Shown here one piece after another: positions 49,865 to 58,843 of a DNA stretch of 64,000 bases; within the stretch, counting starts at the first letter, position 1, and the number at the start of each line of letters is the position of its first letter. The position numbers and the translations under genes were made by a program. The notes beneath the pieces were generated by a model. The model saw nothing but the letters and a program-made list of their open reading frames with translations. It was not told where the DNA came from and did not search any database. Origin of the DNA: Neobacillus sp. SuZ13. Lineage in GTDB: Bacteria; Bacillota; Bacilli; Bacillales; Cytobacillaceae. The stretch lies in NCBI RefSeq assembly GCF_030123365.1, contig NZ_CP126107.1:4735501-4799500 (forward strand), given 5' to 3'.

Positions 49865-50668
49865 CTAAACAATATAACCGATTGCTTTTAATTGACTATA
49901 AACAAAATCCTTTGCGTATTCAAACACTTCTTCCCGCTCCGGTTCATTAAAAATTTCATGGTAGCATTTTGGCCATTCCTTAAATCTTTTTTCAGAAAGA
50001 GGTACGTGATTGAACCATTCTTTTACGGTACTTTTATTGACTATTTTGTCATCTCCAGCTTGCATGACAAGCATGGGGATATCCTGTGTATTTTCAAGTG
50101 CTTGAAAAGCCTCTTTCATGGCACTCACTAATTCCCGATACCATCGAACCGATACTTTCGTTACATAAAGGGTATCATTTGAATCCGCTTCACGGACCTC
50201 TTCGTTTCTTGTGGCCATTTGGACCGATAATCCAGAATTTATCCGAAGTGAAGGAAAAACCACATTCAGACCATGCGAAAGAAGATCAAGAATTTTAGAC
50301 GGGGTGTGAACTAACCCTAAACACGGAGATGAAAGAATCACTCCAGCAACATTCAGTCTCTCTTCCTGTAAGAGTCGGATTGAAATTAATCCTCCCATAC
50401 TGTGACCAAGTAGGAATACTGGTAAATTATAGCGGTATGCCGCCTGAATCCAATCCTTTACTTCAAAGATATAATCATCGAAGGAATGAATATGACCGCG
50501 GTTGGCCCTTGTTGTCATCCCCTGGCCTGGAAGGTCTGCCATAATCACATGGAATCCAGCTGAACGCCACATTTCAATTAGCCAGCCATAACGGCGATGA
50601 TGTTCCATCGCACCATGGACCATCACTATGACTGCTTTCGCTTCTCCTTCTGCTTCCCACTTCCACAT
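49865..50668 (-). CDS. ytpA: YtpA, alpha/beta-hydrolase (phospholipase/monoacylglycerol lipase-like)
   Basis: A 267-residue serine hydrolase. Motifs: oxyanion region VMVHGAMEHHRRYGW (about 17-31), nucleophile elbow LLGHSMGGLIS (Ser about 97), acid VMQAGDDKIVN and base His in CYHEIFNEPE. B. subtilis YtpA is linked to the lysophospholipid antibiotic bacilysocin. ATG at 50668 follows GGGGGG at six bases. Confidence 0.88.
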   Translation of the reverse strand: MWKWEAEGEAKAVIVMVHGAMEHHRRYGWLIEMWRSAGFHVIMADLPGQGMTTRANRGHIHSFDDYIFEVKDWIQAAYRYNLPVFLLGHSMGGLISIRLLQEERLNVAGVILSSPCLGLVHTPSKILDLLSHGLNVVFPSLRINSGLSVQMATRNEEVREADSNDTLYVTKVSVRWYRELVSAMKEAFQALENTQDIPMLVMQAGDDKIVNKSTVKEWFNHVPLSEKRFKEWPKCYHEIFNEPEREEVFEYAKDFVYSQLKAIGYIV

Positions 50669-50813
50669 AGTTTTCCCCCCTATAGTAGTTATAACCAATT
50701 AGTGAATGAATTTCCAATGTTCCTAAATTTCACTAATTCAAAAAAGACGAATTATTTTTAATCGCCTCCTACTTCCGATAAAATAATATCATCATGGAAA
50801 AGGAGCGAGAAGA

Positions 50814-51326
50814 ATGATCTATCCTTATAAAGATAAGTATCCTCACATAGCGGATACTGCTTATATTGCCGACTATGTGACAATTACTGGTGATGTTGTA
50901 ATTGGTGAAGAATCAAGTGTCTGGTTCAATACTGTCATTAGAGGGGATGTAGCCCCAACCATTATTGGTAAAAAAGTAAATATCCAAGATAATTCTATCT
51001 TACACCAAAGTCCCAATAACCCGCTAATTTTAGAGGATGAAGTGACCATTGGACACCAGGTAATTTTACACAGTTGTATTATAAGAAAAAAAGCACTCAT
51101 CGGAATGGGATCGATTATCCTTGATAATGCTGAGATTGGTGAAGGTGCATTTATTGGGGCCGGCAGTCTGGTTCCCCAAGGAAAGAAAATCCCCCCTAAT
51201 ACCTTAGCATTTGGCAGACCTGCAAAAGTTATTAGAGAATTAACACCTGACGACATTAAAGATATGGTAAGAATCTCTACAGAATATGCGGAGAAGGGAC
51301 AATATTATAAGTCCATTCAACCTTAA
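50814..51326 (+). CDS. ytoA: YtoA, gamma-carbonic anhydrase-family hexapeptide protein
   Basis: A 170-residue left-handed beta-helix protein with imperfect hexapeptide repeats (VTITGDVVIGEESSVWFNTVIRGD, VNIQDNSILH, VTIGHQVILHSC). The three metal-ligand histidines of gamma-class carbonic anhydrases are in position: LHQSP, IGHQV and LHSC. Carbonic anhydrase activity is plausible, not proven for this subgroup. RBS AAAGGAG. Confidence 0.88.
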   Translation: MIYPYKDKYPHIADTAYIADYVTITGDVVIGEESSVWFNTVIRGDVAPTIIGKKVNIQDNSILHQSPNNPLILEDEVTIGHQVILHSCIIRKKALIGMGSIILDNAEIGEGAFIGAGSLVPQGKKIPPNTLAFGRPAKVIRELTPDDIKDMVRISTEYAEKGQYYKSIQP

Positions 51327-51328
51327 TA

Positions 51329-51540
51329 ATAAAGCGCAAGCGCCCTGGTCAGCGGCGTATGGCCTCCTCGAAAGAGCTAACGCTCTTTCTTCGTGCGATG
51401 CTTATGCTGCCGATGCCTTCCTTGTGGAGCGCTCCAACTGAGATAAAGGAAACACGAAGAGCGATAGTGATTCGATGTTGACTTATCGTAGGGCGGAGAG
51501 CGAAGGACACTAGCCGCTAGGGCCGCTTGCGCTAGACAGT
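51329..51540. repeat. 212-bp intergenic repeat with AGCGCAAGCG termini
   Basis: Ends carry inverted AGCGCAAGCGCCC and GGGCCGCTTGCGCT; the interior includes GAAAGAGCtaacGCTCTTTC and further dyads and is more GC-rich than flanking DNA. Similar AGCGCAAGCG-bounded sequences are common between genes in Bacillus and relatives. No coding frame convincing. Confidence 0.7.
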
Positions 51541-51573
51541 AATCTAAGTTCAAAAACTTATACTTTCTTATCA

Positions 51574-51612
51574 TTAAATAAAGCACCCAAGGAAACTTGG
51601 GTGCTTTATTCA
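51574..51612. terminator. Terminator after asnB
   Basis: AATAAAGCACCCAAG / CTTGGGTGCTTTATT perfect stem with loop GAAA. Confidence 0.9.
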
Positions 51613-53517
51613 TTAATTTTTGGATGTTTGCAATGCCTTTTCTAGTGCATACTCTTTCTGAAAGGAGTAGACATCTTCTACATACACTTGATGCCATACC
51701 ATAAACATCAGTACAGTCCAGATTTTTCTGCTGTTATCTGCTTTGCCCTGGCAGTGATCTTCAAGCAATTGAAGTACATAGGATTTATTAATCAAATGAT
51801 CTGTGTTGCTTTCACGGATGATTTTTTTGGCCCATTCGTTCATTTCATCCTTCAACCAGTGTCGGATCGGAACAGGGAAGCCTAGTTTCTTCCGGTCTAG
51901 CACATGGGCAGGCACGACTCCTTCAGCGGCTTTACGCAAGATATACTTCGTTGTCCCATGAGCTGTTTTTAGGCTGGTTGGGATTTTGGATGCCACCTCG
52001 AAAACGGCTTTATCAAGGAATGGAACGCGCAATTCCAATGAATGAGCCATTGTCATTTTATCGGCCTTCAGTAAGATATCCCCGCGCATCCACGTGTGAA
52101 TATCAATATATTGCATCCGATCAACTGGATCATAGCCCCGTGATTCCGCATAAAGAGGCCTTGTAATATCCTTATAATCTAATCCTTCACGATAGACGTT
52201 TAATAGTTCGCGTTTCTCTCCTTCCATAAACATTTTTGCATTACCGATATAACGATCTTCCATTGGCGTTACACCGCGTTCGATAAAGCTTTTCCCTCTC
52301 ATTCCTTCAGGCATCATACCCGCGATCCCTTTTAAAAGGACCTTACCTGCTCTTGGAATTTTATTAAATACCTCTAAGGATTGTGGTTCACGATATATAT
52401 TGTAACCGCCAAATAATTCATCTGCGCCTTCACCAGACAGTACAACTGTTACGTGCTTTCTTGCCTCACGAGCAACAAAATAAAGCGGGACACAAGCAGG
52501 ATCGGCAAGCGGGTCATCCATATGCCACATGATTTTTGGAATTTCATTCATGTATTCCTGCGGTGAAATCACATAACTGATATTTTCAACACCAAGCTTT
52601 TCTGCAGTCTCTTTCGCGACATCTATTTCACTGAATCCATTATGCTCAAAGCCAACTGAGAAGGTTTTAATAGCAGGATGAAATTCTTTAGCAATCGATG
52701 CAATGATCGAAGAATCAATACCGCCTGATAAGAACGAACCAACCGGAACATCACTGCGCATATGCATTTTAACTGAATCAAAGAGGACATCTTTAATTTC
52801 TTTTATAAAATCAGACTCTGATTTTTGAACAGGTTTAAAATGTGCCTTCCAATATCTTTTGATTTCCATTGGAGAGCCAATTTTTTTAGTAAAATAATGA
52901 CCTGGTTCTAATTTTTTTATACCATCAGACAATGTGTATGGCTCCGGAACAAATTGATAGGTCAAATAATGCTGCAAGGAATCATAATTAAGCACATCAT
53001 TTTCAAGGCCTAACAAGATACTCTTTTTCTCAGACGCAAAAAAGGTTCTATCACCATCTTCAAAATAAAAGAACGGTTTTATTCCAAATGGGTCGCGTGC
53101 CCCATAAAGGCTTTGCTCTTGTTTATCCCAAATCACGAAAGAGAACATTCCACGCAGTTTTTCAACGGCTTTTTCCTTTAAATGACTGTAAAGGGCAATA
53201 ATAACCTCCGTATCAGAACTTGTTGCAAACGTTAAACCTTCAGATAATAGTTCTTCACGCAACTCAACATAGTTATAAACTTCACCGTTAAAGATAATCC
53301 AATAGCGATCATTTTCATAGGTTAACGGTTGATGACCGCTCTCGATATCAATAATACTTAAACGGCGGAATCCAAATTGAATATGATCATCATAATAAAA
53401 ACCATCGTCATCTGGTCCACGATGAGTAATAATATCATTCATATTTTTAAATTGTTGTTTTTGTACTTCACTATAGTTTTGTGTTGTATCGTGTACACAA
53501 CCTATAAAGCCACACAT
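51613..53517 (-). CDS. asnB: Glutamine-hydrolysing asparagine synthetase
   Basis: Class II glutamine amidotransferase of 634 residues converting aspartate to asparagine. MCGFIGC puts the catalytic Cys at position 2, which fixes the start at 53517 (RBS GAGGTGAGGT); the frame upstream adds four residues only. The C-terminal synthetase domain has the PP-loop LSGGIDSSIIASIA (about 262-275) and GEGADELFGGYN. In B. subtilis AsnB acts in vegetative growth, including amidation of peptidoglycan precursors. Confidence 0.94.
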   Translation of the reverse strand: MCGFIGCVHDTTQNYSEVQKQQFKNMNDIITHRGPDDDGFYYDDHIQFGFRRLSIIDIESGHQPLTYENDRYWIIFNGEVYNYVELREELLSEGLTFATSSDTEVIIALYSHLKEKAVEKLRGMFSFVIWDKQEQSLYGARDPFGIKPFFYFEDGDRTFFASEKKSILLGLENDVLNYDSLQHYLTYQFVPEPYTLSDGIKKLEPGHYFTKKIGSPMEIKRYWKAHFKPVQKSESDFIKEIKDVLFDSVKMHMRSDVPVGSFLSGGIDSSIIASIAKEFHPAIKTFSVGFEHNGFSEIDVAKETAEKLGVENISYVISPQEYMNEIPKIMWHMDDPLADPACVPLYFVAREARKHVTVVLSGEGADELFGGYNIYREPQSLEVFNKIPRAGKVLLKGIAGMMPEGMRGKSFIERGVTPMEDRYIGNAKMFMEGEKRELLNVYREGLDYKDITRPLYAESRGYDPVDRMQYIDIHTWMRGDILLKADKMTMAHSLELRVPFLDKAVFEVASKIPTSLKTAHGTTKYILRKAAEGVVPAHVLDRKKLGFPVPIRHWLKDEMNEWAKKIIRESNTDHLINKSYVLQLLEDHCQGKADNSRKIWTVLMFMVWHQVYVEDVYSFQKEYALEKALQTSKN

Positions 53518-53728
53518 TATGTACCTCACCTCTTCTAAATATCCCTATATAAAGGATTTAATCCAAAAAACATACTCTCTAATACTACCACTTTTTTTTG
53601 AAAAAATGCACTGAGAACAATAGGTAAATTTACTATCCACATTTTTTACTTCTTTTGGCCCGTATAAACATTTCATTTTATGCAATTATCGATTCATTGT
53701 ACAGGTATATAGACGTACAAATAAAAAC

Positions 53729-53760
53729 GGGAGTTACATGTCGTATGTAACTCCCCTCTT
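53729..53760 (-). terminator. Terminator after metK
   Basis: GGGAGTTACAT / ATGTAACTCCC perfect stem, followed on the minus strand by GTTTTTATTTG. Confidence 0.88.
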
Positions 53761-53765
53761 TCTAT

Positions 53766-54965
53766 TTATATATTTGCTTGCGCTCGCAATGCCTCTACTT
53801 TGTCTGTACGCTCCCAAGGAAGGTCTACATCTGTACGGCCAAAGTGACCATATGCTGCAGTTTGTTTGTAAATTGGACGGCGAAGGTCCAACATGTTTAT
53901 GATCCCAGCAGGGCGAAGGTCAAAGTTTTCACTTACAAGATCGACTAATGTATCTTCGGTTACTTTGCCAGTACCAAACGTATCAACAGCAATCGAAACA
54001 GGTCGTGCCACACCAATCGCATAAGCGAGCTGAACTTCACACTTTTCAGCAAGACCTGCAGCAACGATGTTTTTAGCAACATAACGTGCTGCATATGCAG
54101 CGGAACGGTCCACTTTTGTTGGATCCTTACCTGAGAAAGCACCGCCGCCATGACGAGCATATCCGCCATACGTATCAACAATAATTTTACGGCCAGTTAA
54201 GCCTGCATCCCCTTGTGGTCCGCCAATAACGAAACGTCCGGTTGGATTAATAAAATACTTTGTGTTCTCATCGATAAGTTCTTTTGGTACGACAGGGTTG
54301 ATGACATATTCTTTCAAGTTACGTTGAATTTGCTCTAATGTCACTTCTGGATTATGTTGAGTCGAAATAACAATGGTATCAATTCGTACCGGCTTATCGT
54401 TCTCATCATATTCCACTGTTACCTGAGTTTTCCCGTCTGGGCGAAGGTAATCAAGAACATTATCTTTCCGGACTTCTGTTAATTTCCGAGCAAGCTTGTG
54501 TGCAAGTGATATAGGAAGCGGCATTAGTTCCTTCGTTTCGTTACATGCAAAACCAAACATTAACCCTTGGTCCCCTGCACCAATTGCTTCGATTTGTTCA
54601 TCAGACATTTGACCTTCACGTGCTTCCAAAGCCTGGTCAACACCCATAGCAATGTCTGGAGACTGTTCATCGATAGATGTTAAAACAGCACATGTCTCGG
54701 AGTCAAAACCGTATTTCGCACGGTCATAACCAATCCCTTTAATCGTTTCACGAACGATTTTTGGAATATCCACATATGTAGATGTCGTGATTTCCCCTGC
54801 AACTAACACTAATCCAGTTGTTACTGAAGTTTCAGCCGCAACACGAGCATTAGCATCCTTTGCTAAAATAGCATCTAAAATGGAATCAGAAATTTGGTCA
54901 CAGATTTTATCAGGATGACCTTCAGTAACTGATTCAGAAGTGAACAAACGACGTTTTGTTGACAT
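53766..54965 (-). CDS. metK: S-adenosylmethionine synthetase
   Basis: Makes SAM from methionine and ATP. 399 residues, normal length. Signature GAGDQGLMFGFACNET (about 121-136) and P-loop-like GGGAFSGKDPTKVDRSAAY are intact; the N-terminal LFTSESVTEGHPDKICDQISD carries catalytic His and Asp. RBS AGGAGG. Controlled by an upstream SAM-I riboswitch. Divergent from pckA, as in B. subtilis. Confidence 0.97.
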   Translation of the reverse strand: MSTKRRLFTSESVTEGHPDKICDQISDSILDAILAKDANARVAAETSVTTGLVLVAGEITTSTYVDIPKIVRETIKGIGYDRAKYGFDSETCAVLTSIDEQSPDIAMGVDQALEAREGQMSDEQIEAIGAGDQGLMFGFACNETKELMPLPISLAHKLARKLTEVRKDNVLDYLRPDGKTQVTVEYDENDKPVRIDTIVISTQHNPEVTLEQIQRNLKEYVINPVVPKELIDENTKYFINPTGRFVIGGPQGDAGLTGRKIIVDTYGGYARHGGGAFSGKDPTKVDRSAAYAARYVAKNIVAAGLAEKCEVQLAYAIGVARPVSIAVDTFGTGKVTEDTLVDLVSENFDLRPAGIINMLDLRRPIYKQTAAYGHFGRTDVDLPWERTDKVEALRAQANI

Positions 54966-55126
54966 CTGAATTCCTCCTATATTATGAGATCACGAGGTTT
55001 TTTTCGAAGGTTACAGGTATACTTCTTAAACCTCGAGAATTTGATACGGTACTCATTCCCTTAGTATGTAATAAACAAAGGATTTTTATTAGAGACTCAT
55101 TTCATAAAAGGACTTATACAAAACAA

Positions 55127-55308
55127 AAAACCTTACCATAGAGGAAAGGTTGTTTTCGGGCCTTTCGCTCTTATCGTTCAAGGCATTAGCCTTGCGTCAG
55201 ATTAGCACCTTCGCATTTGAAAAGGACCTTTTAAAGTGGTTAATCTTTTCATACTGCAGGTTGCTGGGTTTCATTGGGCCTGTCCCTCCACCAGCTCAGG
55301 ATAAGAGA
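55127..55308 (-). promoter_or_regulatory. SAM-I (S-box) riboswitch of metK
   Basis: Minus-strand aptamer 55307 to 55168: CTCTTATCCTGAG at the 5' side of P1, GGTGGAGGGACAGGCCC, ATGAAACCCAGCAACC, AGGTGCTAATCTGACGC and closing GATAAGAG. A terminator AACCTTtcc / ggtAAGGTT with T run follows at about 55127-55155. SAM binding should terminate metK transcription. Confidence 0.95.
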
Positions 55309-55497
55309 GTATCCGTTCATCTTAGAATAATAACATACTGGATAACAATGTCAATGAATTTTTTTAGAAATGTCTTCCTCTATAAAATAGGAAAAAACGG
55401 AGCAAGTTAAGTATCCTTTTATAAATATTTTTTATATCTTCAATTAAAGTTTTAAAATATATAAATTCAGTTGAATAAGATACATTAATTCAACTAA

Positions 55498-55508
55498 TGT
55501 GTTATACT
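55498..55508 (+). promoter_or_regulatory. CcpN-like operator over the pckA -10 region
   Basis: TGTGTTATACT matches the CcpN consensus as I recall it (TRTGHYATAYW) and overlaps an extended -10 (TGT-TATACT). CcpN represses pckA and gapB under glycolytic conditions in B. subtilis. An additional inverted repeat AGTTGAAT / ATTCAACT lies at 55469-55495. Confidence 0.55.
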
Positions 55509-55557
55509 TTTTGTATTATTAACAACATAAAACTTAAATAAAGGACGGTCTCATTAA

Positions 55558-57144
55558 ATGAATTCTGTTGATACTCCTAATGAATTAAATCAATTGTTGA
55601 ATGAAAGTAATGTTCATGTGCAATTATCTGTTCCACAGTTAGTAGAAAAAGTCTTAACTCGTCATGAAGGAGCGCTAACTTCTACGGGAGCAATTAGTGT
55701 AGCTACTGGTAAATATACTGGCCGGTCTCCACAGGATAAATTCATTGTTTTAGAAGATTCAACTAAAGATAAAATTGAATGGGGCACAACCAATCAACCA
55801 ATTTCAGAGCCGGTTTTCACAAAGCTTTATCAAAAGGTCATTAATTATTTACAACAGAAAAATGAGATCTTTGTTTTTAAAGGCTTTGCTGGTGCCGATA
55901 AAAAATCGCGTTTACCTATCCAGGTTGTAAATGAATTAGCATGGCAAAATTTATTTGTACACCAGTTATTTATTCGCCCGACTGCAGAAGAGCTGCTTGA
56001 ACATGATACTGGTTTTACCGTTATTTCTGCCCCTAATTTCAAGGCCGATCCAGCAATCGATGGTACGAATTCGGAAGCCTTTGTTATTATCTCATTTGAG
56101 AAAAGAATTGTTTTAATCGGAGGAACGGAATACGCCGGCGAGATGAAGAAGTCTATTTTCTCGGTCATGAACTATCTACTTCCTGAAAATAATATCTTTT
56201 CCATGCACTGTTCTGCAAATGTTGGCCTTGAAGGCGATGTTGCATTATTCTTTGGCTTATCCGGAACTGGAAAAACCACCTTATCAGCGGATCCAAATCG
56301 CCGATTAATTGGTGATGATGAGCACGGCTGGTCATCTACTGGTGTCTTTAATATCGAGGGAGGCTGCTATGCAAAATGTATTAATCTTTCTCGTGAAAAA
56401 GAGCCACAAATTTTTGATGCGATTCGCTTTGGAACGGTATTGGAAAATGTTACTTTGAATCAGGAATCCAGAATACCTGATTATGATGATGGCACATTAA
56501 CAGAAAATACACGTGCCGCTTATCCGATTGATGCGATTGATAATATTGTTCAACCAAGTATTGCTGGTCATCCAAACACTATCATTTTCTTGACTGCTGA
56601 TGCTTTTGGTGTATTGCCTCCTATTTCAAAACTAACTAAAGAACAAGCAATGTATCATTTTTTAAGTGGTTATACTTCAAAACTAGCTGGAACAGAGCGT
56701 GGAATAACTTCACCACAAGCTACCTTCTCTACCTGCTTTGGTGCACCATTCTTGCCGCTGCCTGCAACCCGATACGCAGAAATGTTAGGAGAGAAGATTC
56801 TTGAGCACAATGCGAATGTATTCCTTGTGAATACAGGCTGGACCGGCGGTGAATATGGAGTCGGTAATCGGATGAAACTTTCCTATACCCGCGCTATGAT
56901 CCAAGCGGCGCTTGAAGGGGAACTTAATCATGTAGAAACTACCAAGGATAAAATTTTCGGCTTAAATATTCCTCTTCATATTGCTGGAGTACCAGATGAG
57001 GTTCTTCAACCTAGTAAAACATGGTCTGACCCGTTTGCATATGAGAAGAAGGCAGAAGAATTAGCAACACAGTTCCGAGAAAACTTCAAAAAATTCACGA
57101 ACGTCTCAGAAGAAATAGAACAAAAAGGCGGACCAATTGCGTAA
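55558..57144 (+). CDS. pckA: Phosphoenolpyruvate carboxykinase (ATP)
   Basis: Gluconeogenic enzyme converting oxaloacetate to PEP. 528 residues. The kinase-1a P-loop FGLSGTGKTTLSADPNR is at about 234-250, followed by DDEHGW metal site and the R-binding YPIDAIDNI. N-terminal GAISVATGKYTGRSPQDKF is typical. RBS AAAGGACGG. A CcpN-like site and an extended -10 lie about 50-60 bp upstream. Confidence 0.97.
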   Translation: MNSVDTPNELNQLLNESNVHVQLSVPQLVEKVLTRHEGALTSTGAISVATGKYTGRSPQDKFIVLEDSTKDKIEWGTTNQPISEPVFTKLYQKVINYLQQKNEIFVFKGFAGADKKSRLPIQVVNELAWQNLFVHQLFIRPTAEELLEHDTGFTVISAPNFKADPAIDGTNSEAFVIISFEKRIVLIGGTEYAGEMKKSIFSVMNYLLPENNIFSMHCSANVGLEGDVALFFGLSGTGKTTLSADPNRRLIGDDEHGWSSTGVFNIEGGCYAKCINLSREKEPQIFDAIRFGTVLENVTLNQESRIPDYDDGTLTENTRAAYPIDAIDNIVQPSIAGHPNTIIFLTADAFGVLPPISKLTKEQAMYHFLSGYTSKLAGTERGITSPQATFSTCFGAPFLPLPATRYAEMLGEKILEHNANVFLVNTGWTGGEYGVGNRMKLSYTRAMIQAALEGELNHVETTKDKIFGLNIPLHIAGVPDEVLQPSKTWSDPFAYEKKAEELATQFRENFKKFTNVSEEIEQKGGPIA

Positions 57145-57166
57145 GCGAAAAGTGTCCTTTATATTC

Positions 57167-57198
57167 TAAAAGCCCATATCATTTCGATATGGGCTTTC
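57167..57198. terminator. Terminator after pckA, overlapping the anti-sigma 3' end
   Basis: AAAGCCCATATC / GATATGGGCTTT perfect stem with loop ATTTC. Its right arm encodes the last residues (RKPISK) of the convergent gene. Confidence 0.85.
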
Positions 57199-58132
57199 TT
57201 ACTTCTACCGTTTCTGATTTATTTAATAAAGTAAACCGATATTTGCCGCTTTTTTTCAGGTCGAAATCTCCCTTATAAATGGAAATCTTTTTTCCATCAG
57301 TGGTGGTATAATCTGTTTTATTTTTAAAGGTAAAGGTTGTTACATCAGCATTTTCTAAGTCAAATATTTCTAATTCAATTTCAGGTGGAAGGTTTTCCCC
57401 CTCTACCTCAATAGCAGCATCTTCATAGAAACCTGCATATAAAACTTCTTGGGAAATCATTAGAGTGGAATCACCTATCTTGATATAAGGCTCCATTACA
57501 TAAATTGAAAACTCACCGACCTTTTTATTGCCGGCCATAAATTCAAGATTATATTCACCAGAAAAAGTAAATGGGTTAAAACTTGTCATTGCATGACCAT
57601 CTGCCCCATACATCCCCCCTGATATTACAGTTGTTGCAAGATGTTCTTTTACTCCTGTTTTTACATGGGTTGCCGTTATGTTTAAAGGTTTATTGGCAAA
57701 ATCTTTATCATAGTCACCCCATAAATAGACTGCTATTTTGGAAACACTCCTTTGATCCTTCGCTATCCACTCAAGTGGAGCAAGCAGGCTAACTTTGTTT
57801 GGTATACCAAAATTGCTATCAGGATAATATGGGGTCCCACTCTTATCAATTAAAGCAAAAAACTCGCCTTTTTTTACAACTTCTGTCTTTACAGACCCCG
57901 AATTGCTTAAATCTTTACCATGGCTTGTGAAATAAAGGAGTGGAGCAATTATTGCCAACATAAACACAGCTGCTAATGCCGCTAGTCTTTGAAAATTAAA
58001 TCGCCTGCTTTGTTTCTGAGACCCTGCCTCACTAATTGCTTTAAGCAAAGCGGTTCTCTGCTTTGCAGTTAACTCATGCTTTGGAAAATCGGCCATCATA
58101 TCCAGTAATTCTTTATCCTTTAATTGACTCAA
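57179..58132 (-). CDS. Predicted membrane-bound anti-sigma factor
   Basis: A 317-residue protein: N-terminal cytoplasmic segment (1-45), one transmembrane helix (about 47-67, LAALAAVFMLAIIAPLLYFTS) and a beta-rich extracytoplasmic domain of 245 residues. It lacks a ZAS-type zinc motif. Overlap of 20 bp with the upstream ECF sigma gene, in operon, strongly implies an anti-sigma role. The extracellular signal is unknown. Its last codons form half of the pckA terminator. Confidence 0.75.
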   Translation of the reverse strand: MSQLKDKELLDMMADFPKHELTAKQRTALLKAISEAGSQKQSRRFNFQRLAALAAVFMLAIIAPLLYFTSHGKDLSNSGSVKTEVVKKGEFFALIDKSGTPYYPDSNFGIPNKVSLLAPLEWIAKDQRSVSKIAVYLWGDYDKDFANKPLNITATHVKTGVKEHLATTVISGGMYGADGHAMTSFNPFTFSGEYNLEFMAGNKKVGEFSIYVMEPYIKIGDSTLMISQEVLYAGFYEDAAIEVEGENLPPEIELEIFDLENADVTTFTFKNKTDYTTTDGKKISIYKGDFDLKKSGKYRFTLLNKSETVEVRKPISK

Positions 58133-58637
58133 AATACTCCCCCTCCTTTAAGCGCTCATTTAGTTTTCTTACTGCCCGAAAAAAAGTAACATTCACTTTA
58201 TTCTCCGTCCAGCCAAGGACTTGGCCTGCTTCTTGGGATGAAAGTTCTGCAATACCTCTTAATAAAATCACATCACGATAGGTAGGCTTTAACTCATTAA
58301 TTGCTTCATACAAATAGGCATATTCCATTTTCCTAACAATTTTTTCCCCTGTATCTTGTTCATGAAGCTTAGGGGATTCATAATCTAAAATCTGTTTAAG
58401 TCTGTTCCAAACAGATTTTTTTCGGTAAAAGTCTATCGCTGTATTTCTTGCAATTGATATCAGCCATGTTTTCGGGCTTGAATCATTTTTAAATTGACTT
58501 AAGGCTCTAAATGCCCGTAAAAAGGTCTCTTGAACCAAATCCTCAACATCCACCGAACCTGTATAATAAACTAGATAATTGGTAACATCCTGCTCATATT
58601 GAATAAACCATTTCTCTATTTGATGGCCGCGTTCCAA
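58113..58637 (-). CDS. ECF-type RNA polymerase sigma factor
   Basis: A 174-residue extracytoplasmic-function sigma factor. Region 2 (VDVEDLVQETFLRAFRALSQFKNDSSPKTWLISIARNTAIDFYRKK) and region 4 (YRDVILLRGIAELSSQEAGQVLGWTENKVNVTFFRAVRKLNE) are complete. TTG at 58637 follows AAGGGGG at six bases. Belongs to the SigX/SigM/SigV-like group by appearance. An ECF-type promoter upstream suggests autoregulation. Confidence 0.9.
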   Translation of the reverse strand: MERGHQIEKWFIQYEQDVTNYLVYYTGSVDVEDLVQETFLRAFRALSQFKNDSSPKTWLISIARNTAIDFYRKKSVWNRLKQILDYESPKLHEQDTGEKIVRKMEYAYLYEAINELKPTYRDVILLRGIAELSSQEAGQVLGWTENKVNVTFFRAVRKLNERLKEGEYFESIKG

Positions 58638-58683
58638 TCCAATCCCCCTTCCCAAAACCTTAATCCTATAAATCTACTAATAA

Positions 58684-58709
58684 GACGTATGTATCGAAAG
58701 TTTATTACA
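58684..58709 (-). promoter_or_regulatory. Candidate ECF-type promoter
   Basis: Minus-strand TGTAAT, 16-bp spacer, CGTC; ECF promoters in bacilli resemble TGTAAC-N16-CGTC/CGAC. About 45 bp before the sigma start codon. Confidence 0.5.
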
Positions 58710-58731
58710 CATTAATAATATTTTTTTAAAA

Positions 58732-58806
58732 GGCTGTGTTATACTAGTCTGTTGATTTCCGCTCCAATCAACAGGTGCCAAAATTAACAAATTGCTTAAC
58801 ATAGCC
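58732..58806 (-). repeat. Collapsed copy of the 183-bp palindromic element
   Basis: In reverse orientation this matches both ends of the 7789-7971 element, GGCTATGTTA... and ...TAACACAGCC, with TTTTGGCAC and the core CTGTTGATTGGAGCGGAA-ATCAACAG preserved, while the GC-rich centre of about 100 bp is missing. Confidence 0.8.
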
Positions 58807-58814
58807 TTCATAAA

Positions 58815-58843
58815 AAAAAAGCAGGTTGCAAATCCCCTGCTTA
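58815..58843 (-). terminator. Terminator after the DUF2584 gene
   Basis: AAGCAGG / CCTGCTT stem followed by TTTTTTTT on the minus strand; the hairpin touches the stop codon. Confidence 0.8.

Noticed and set aside
54956..55410. Plus-strand ORFs in the metK leader
   Set aside because: They lie across the SAM-I riboswitch and have no RBS; the region is explained by RNA structure.
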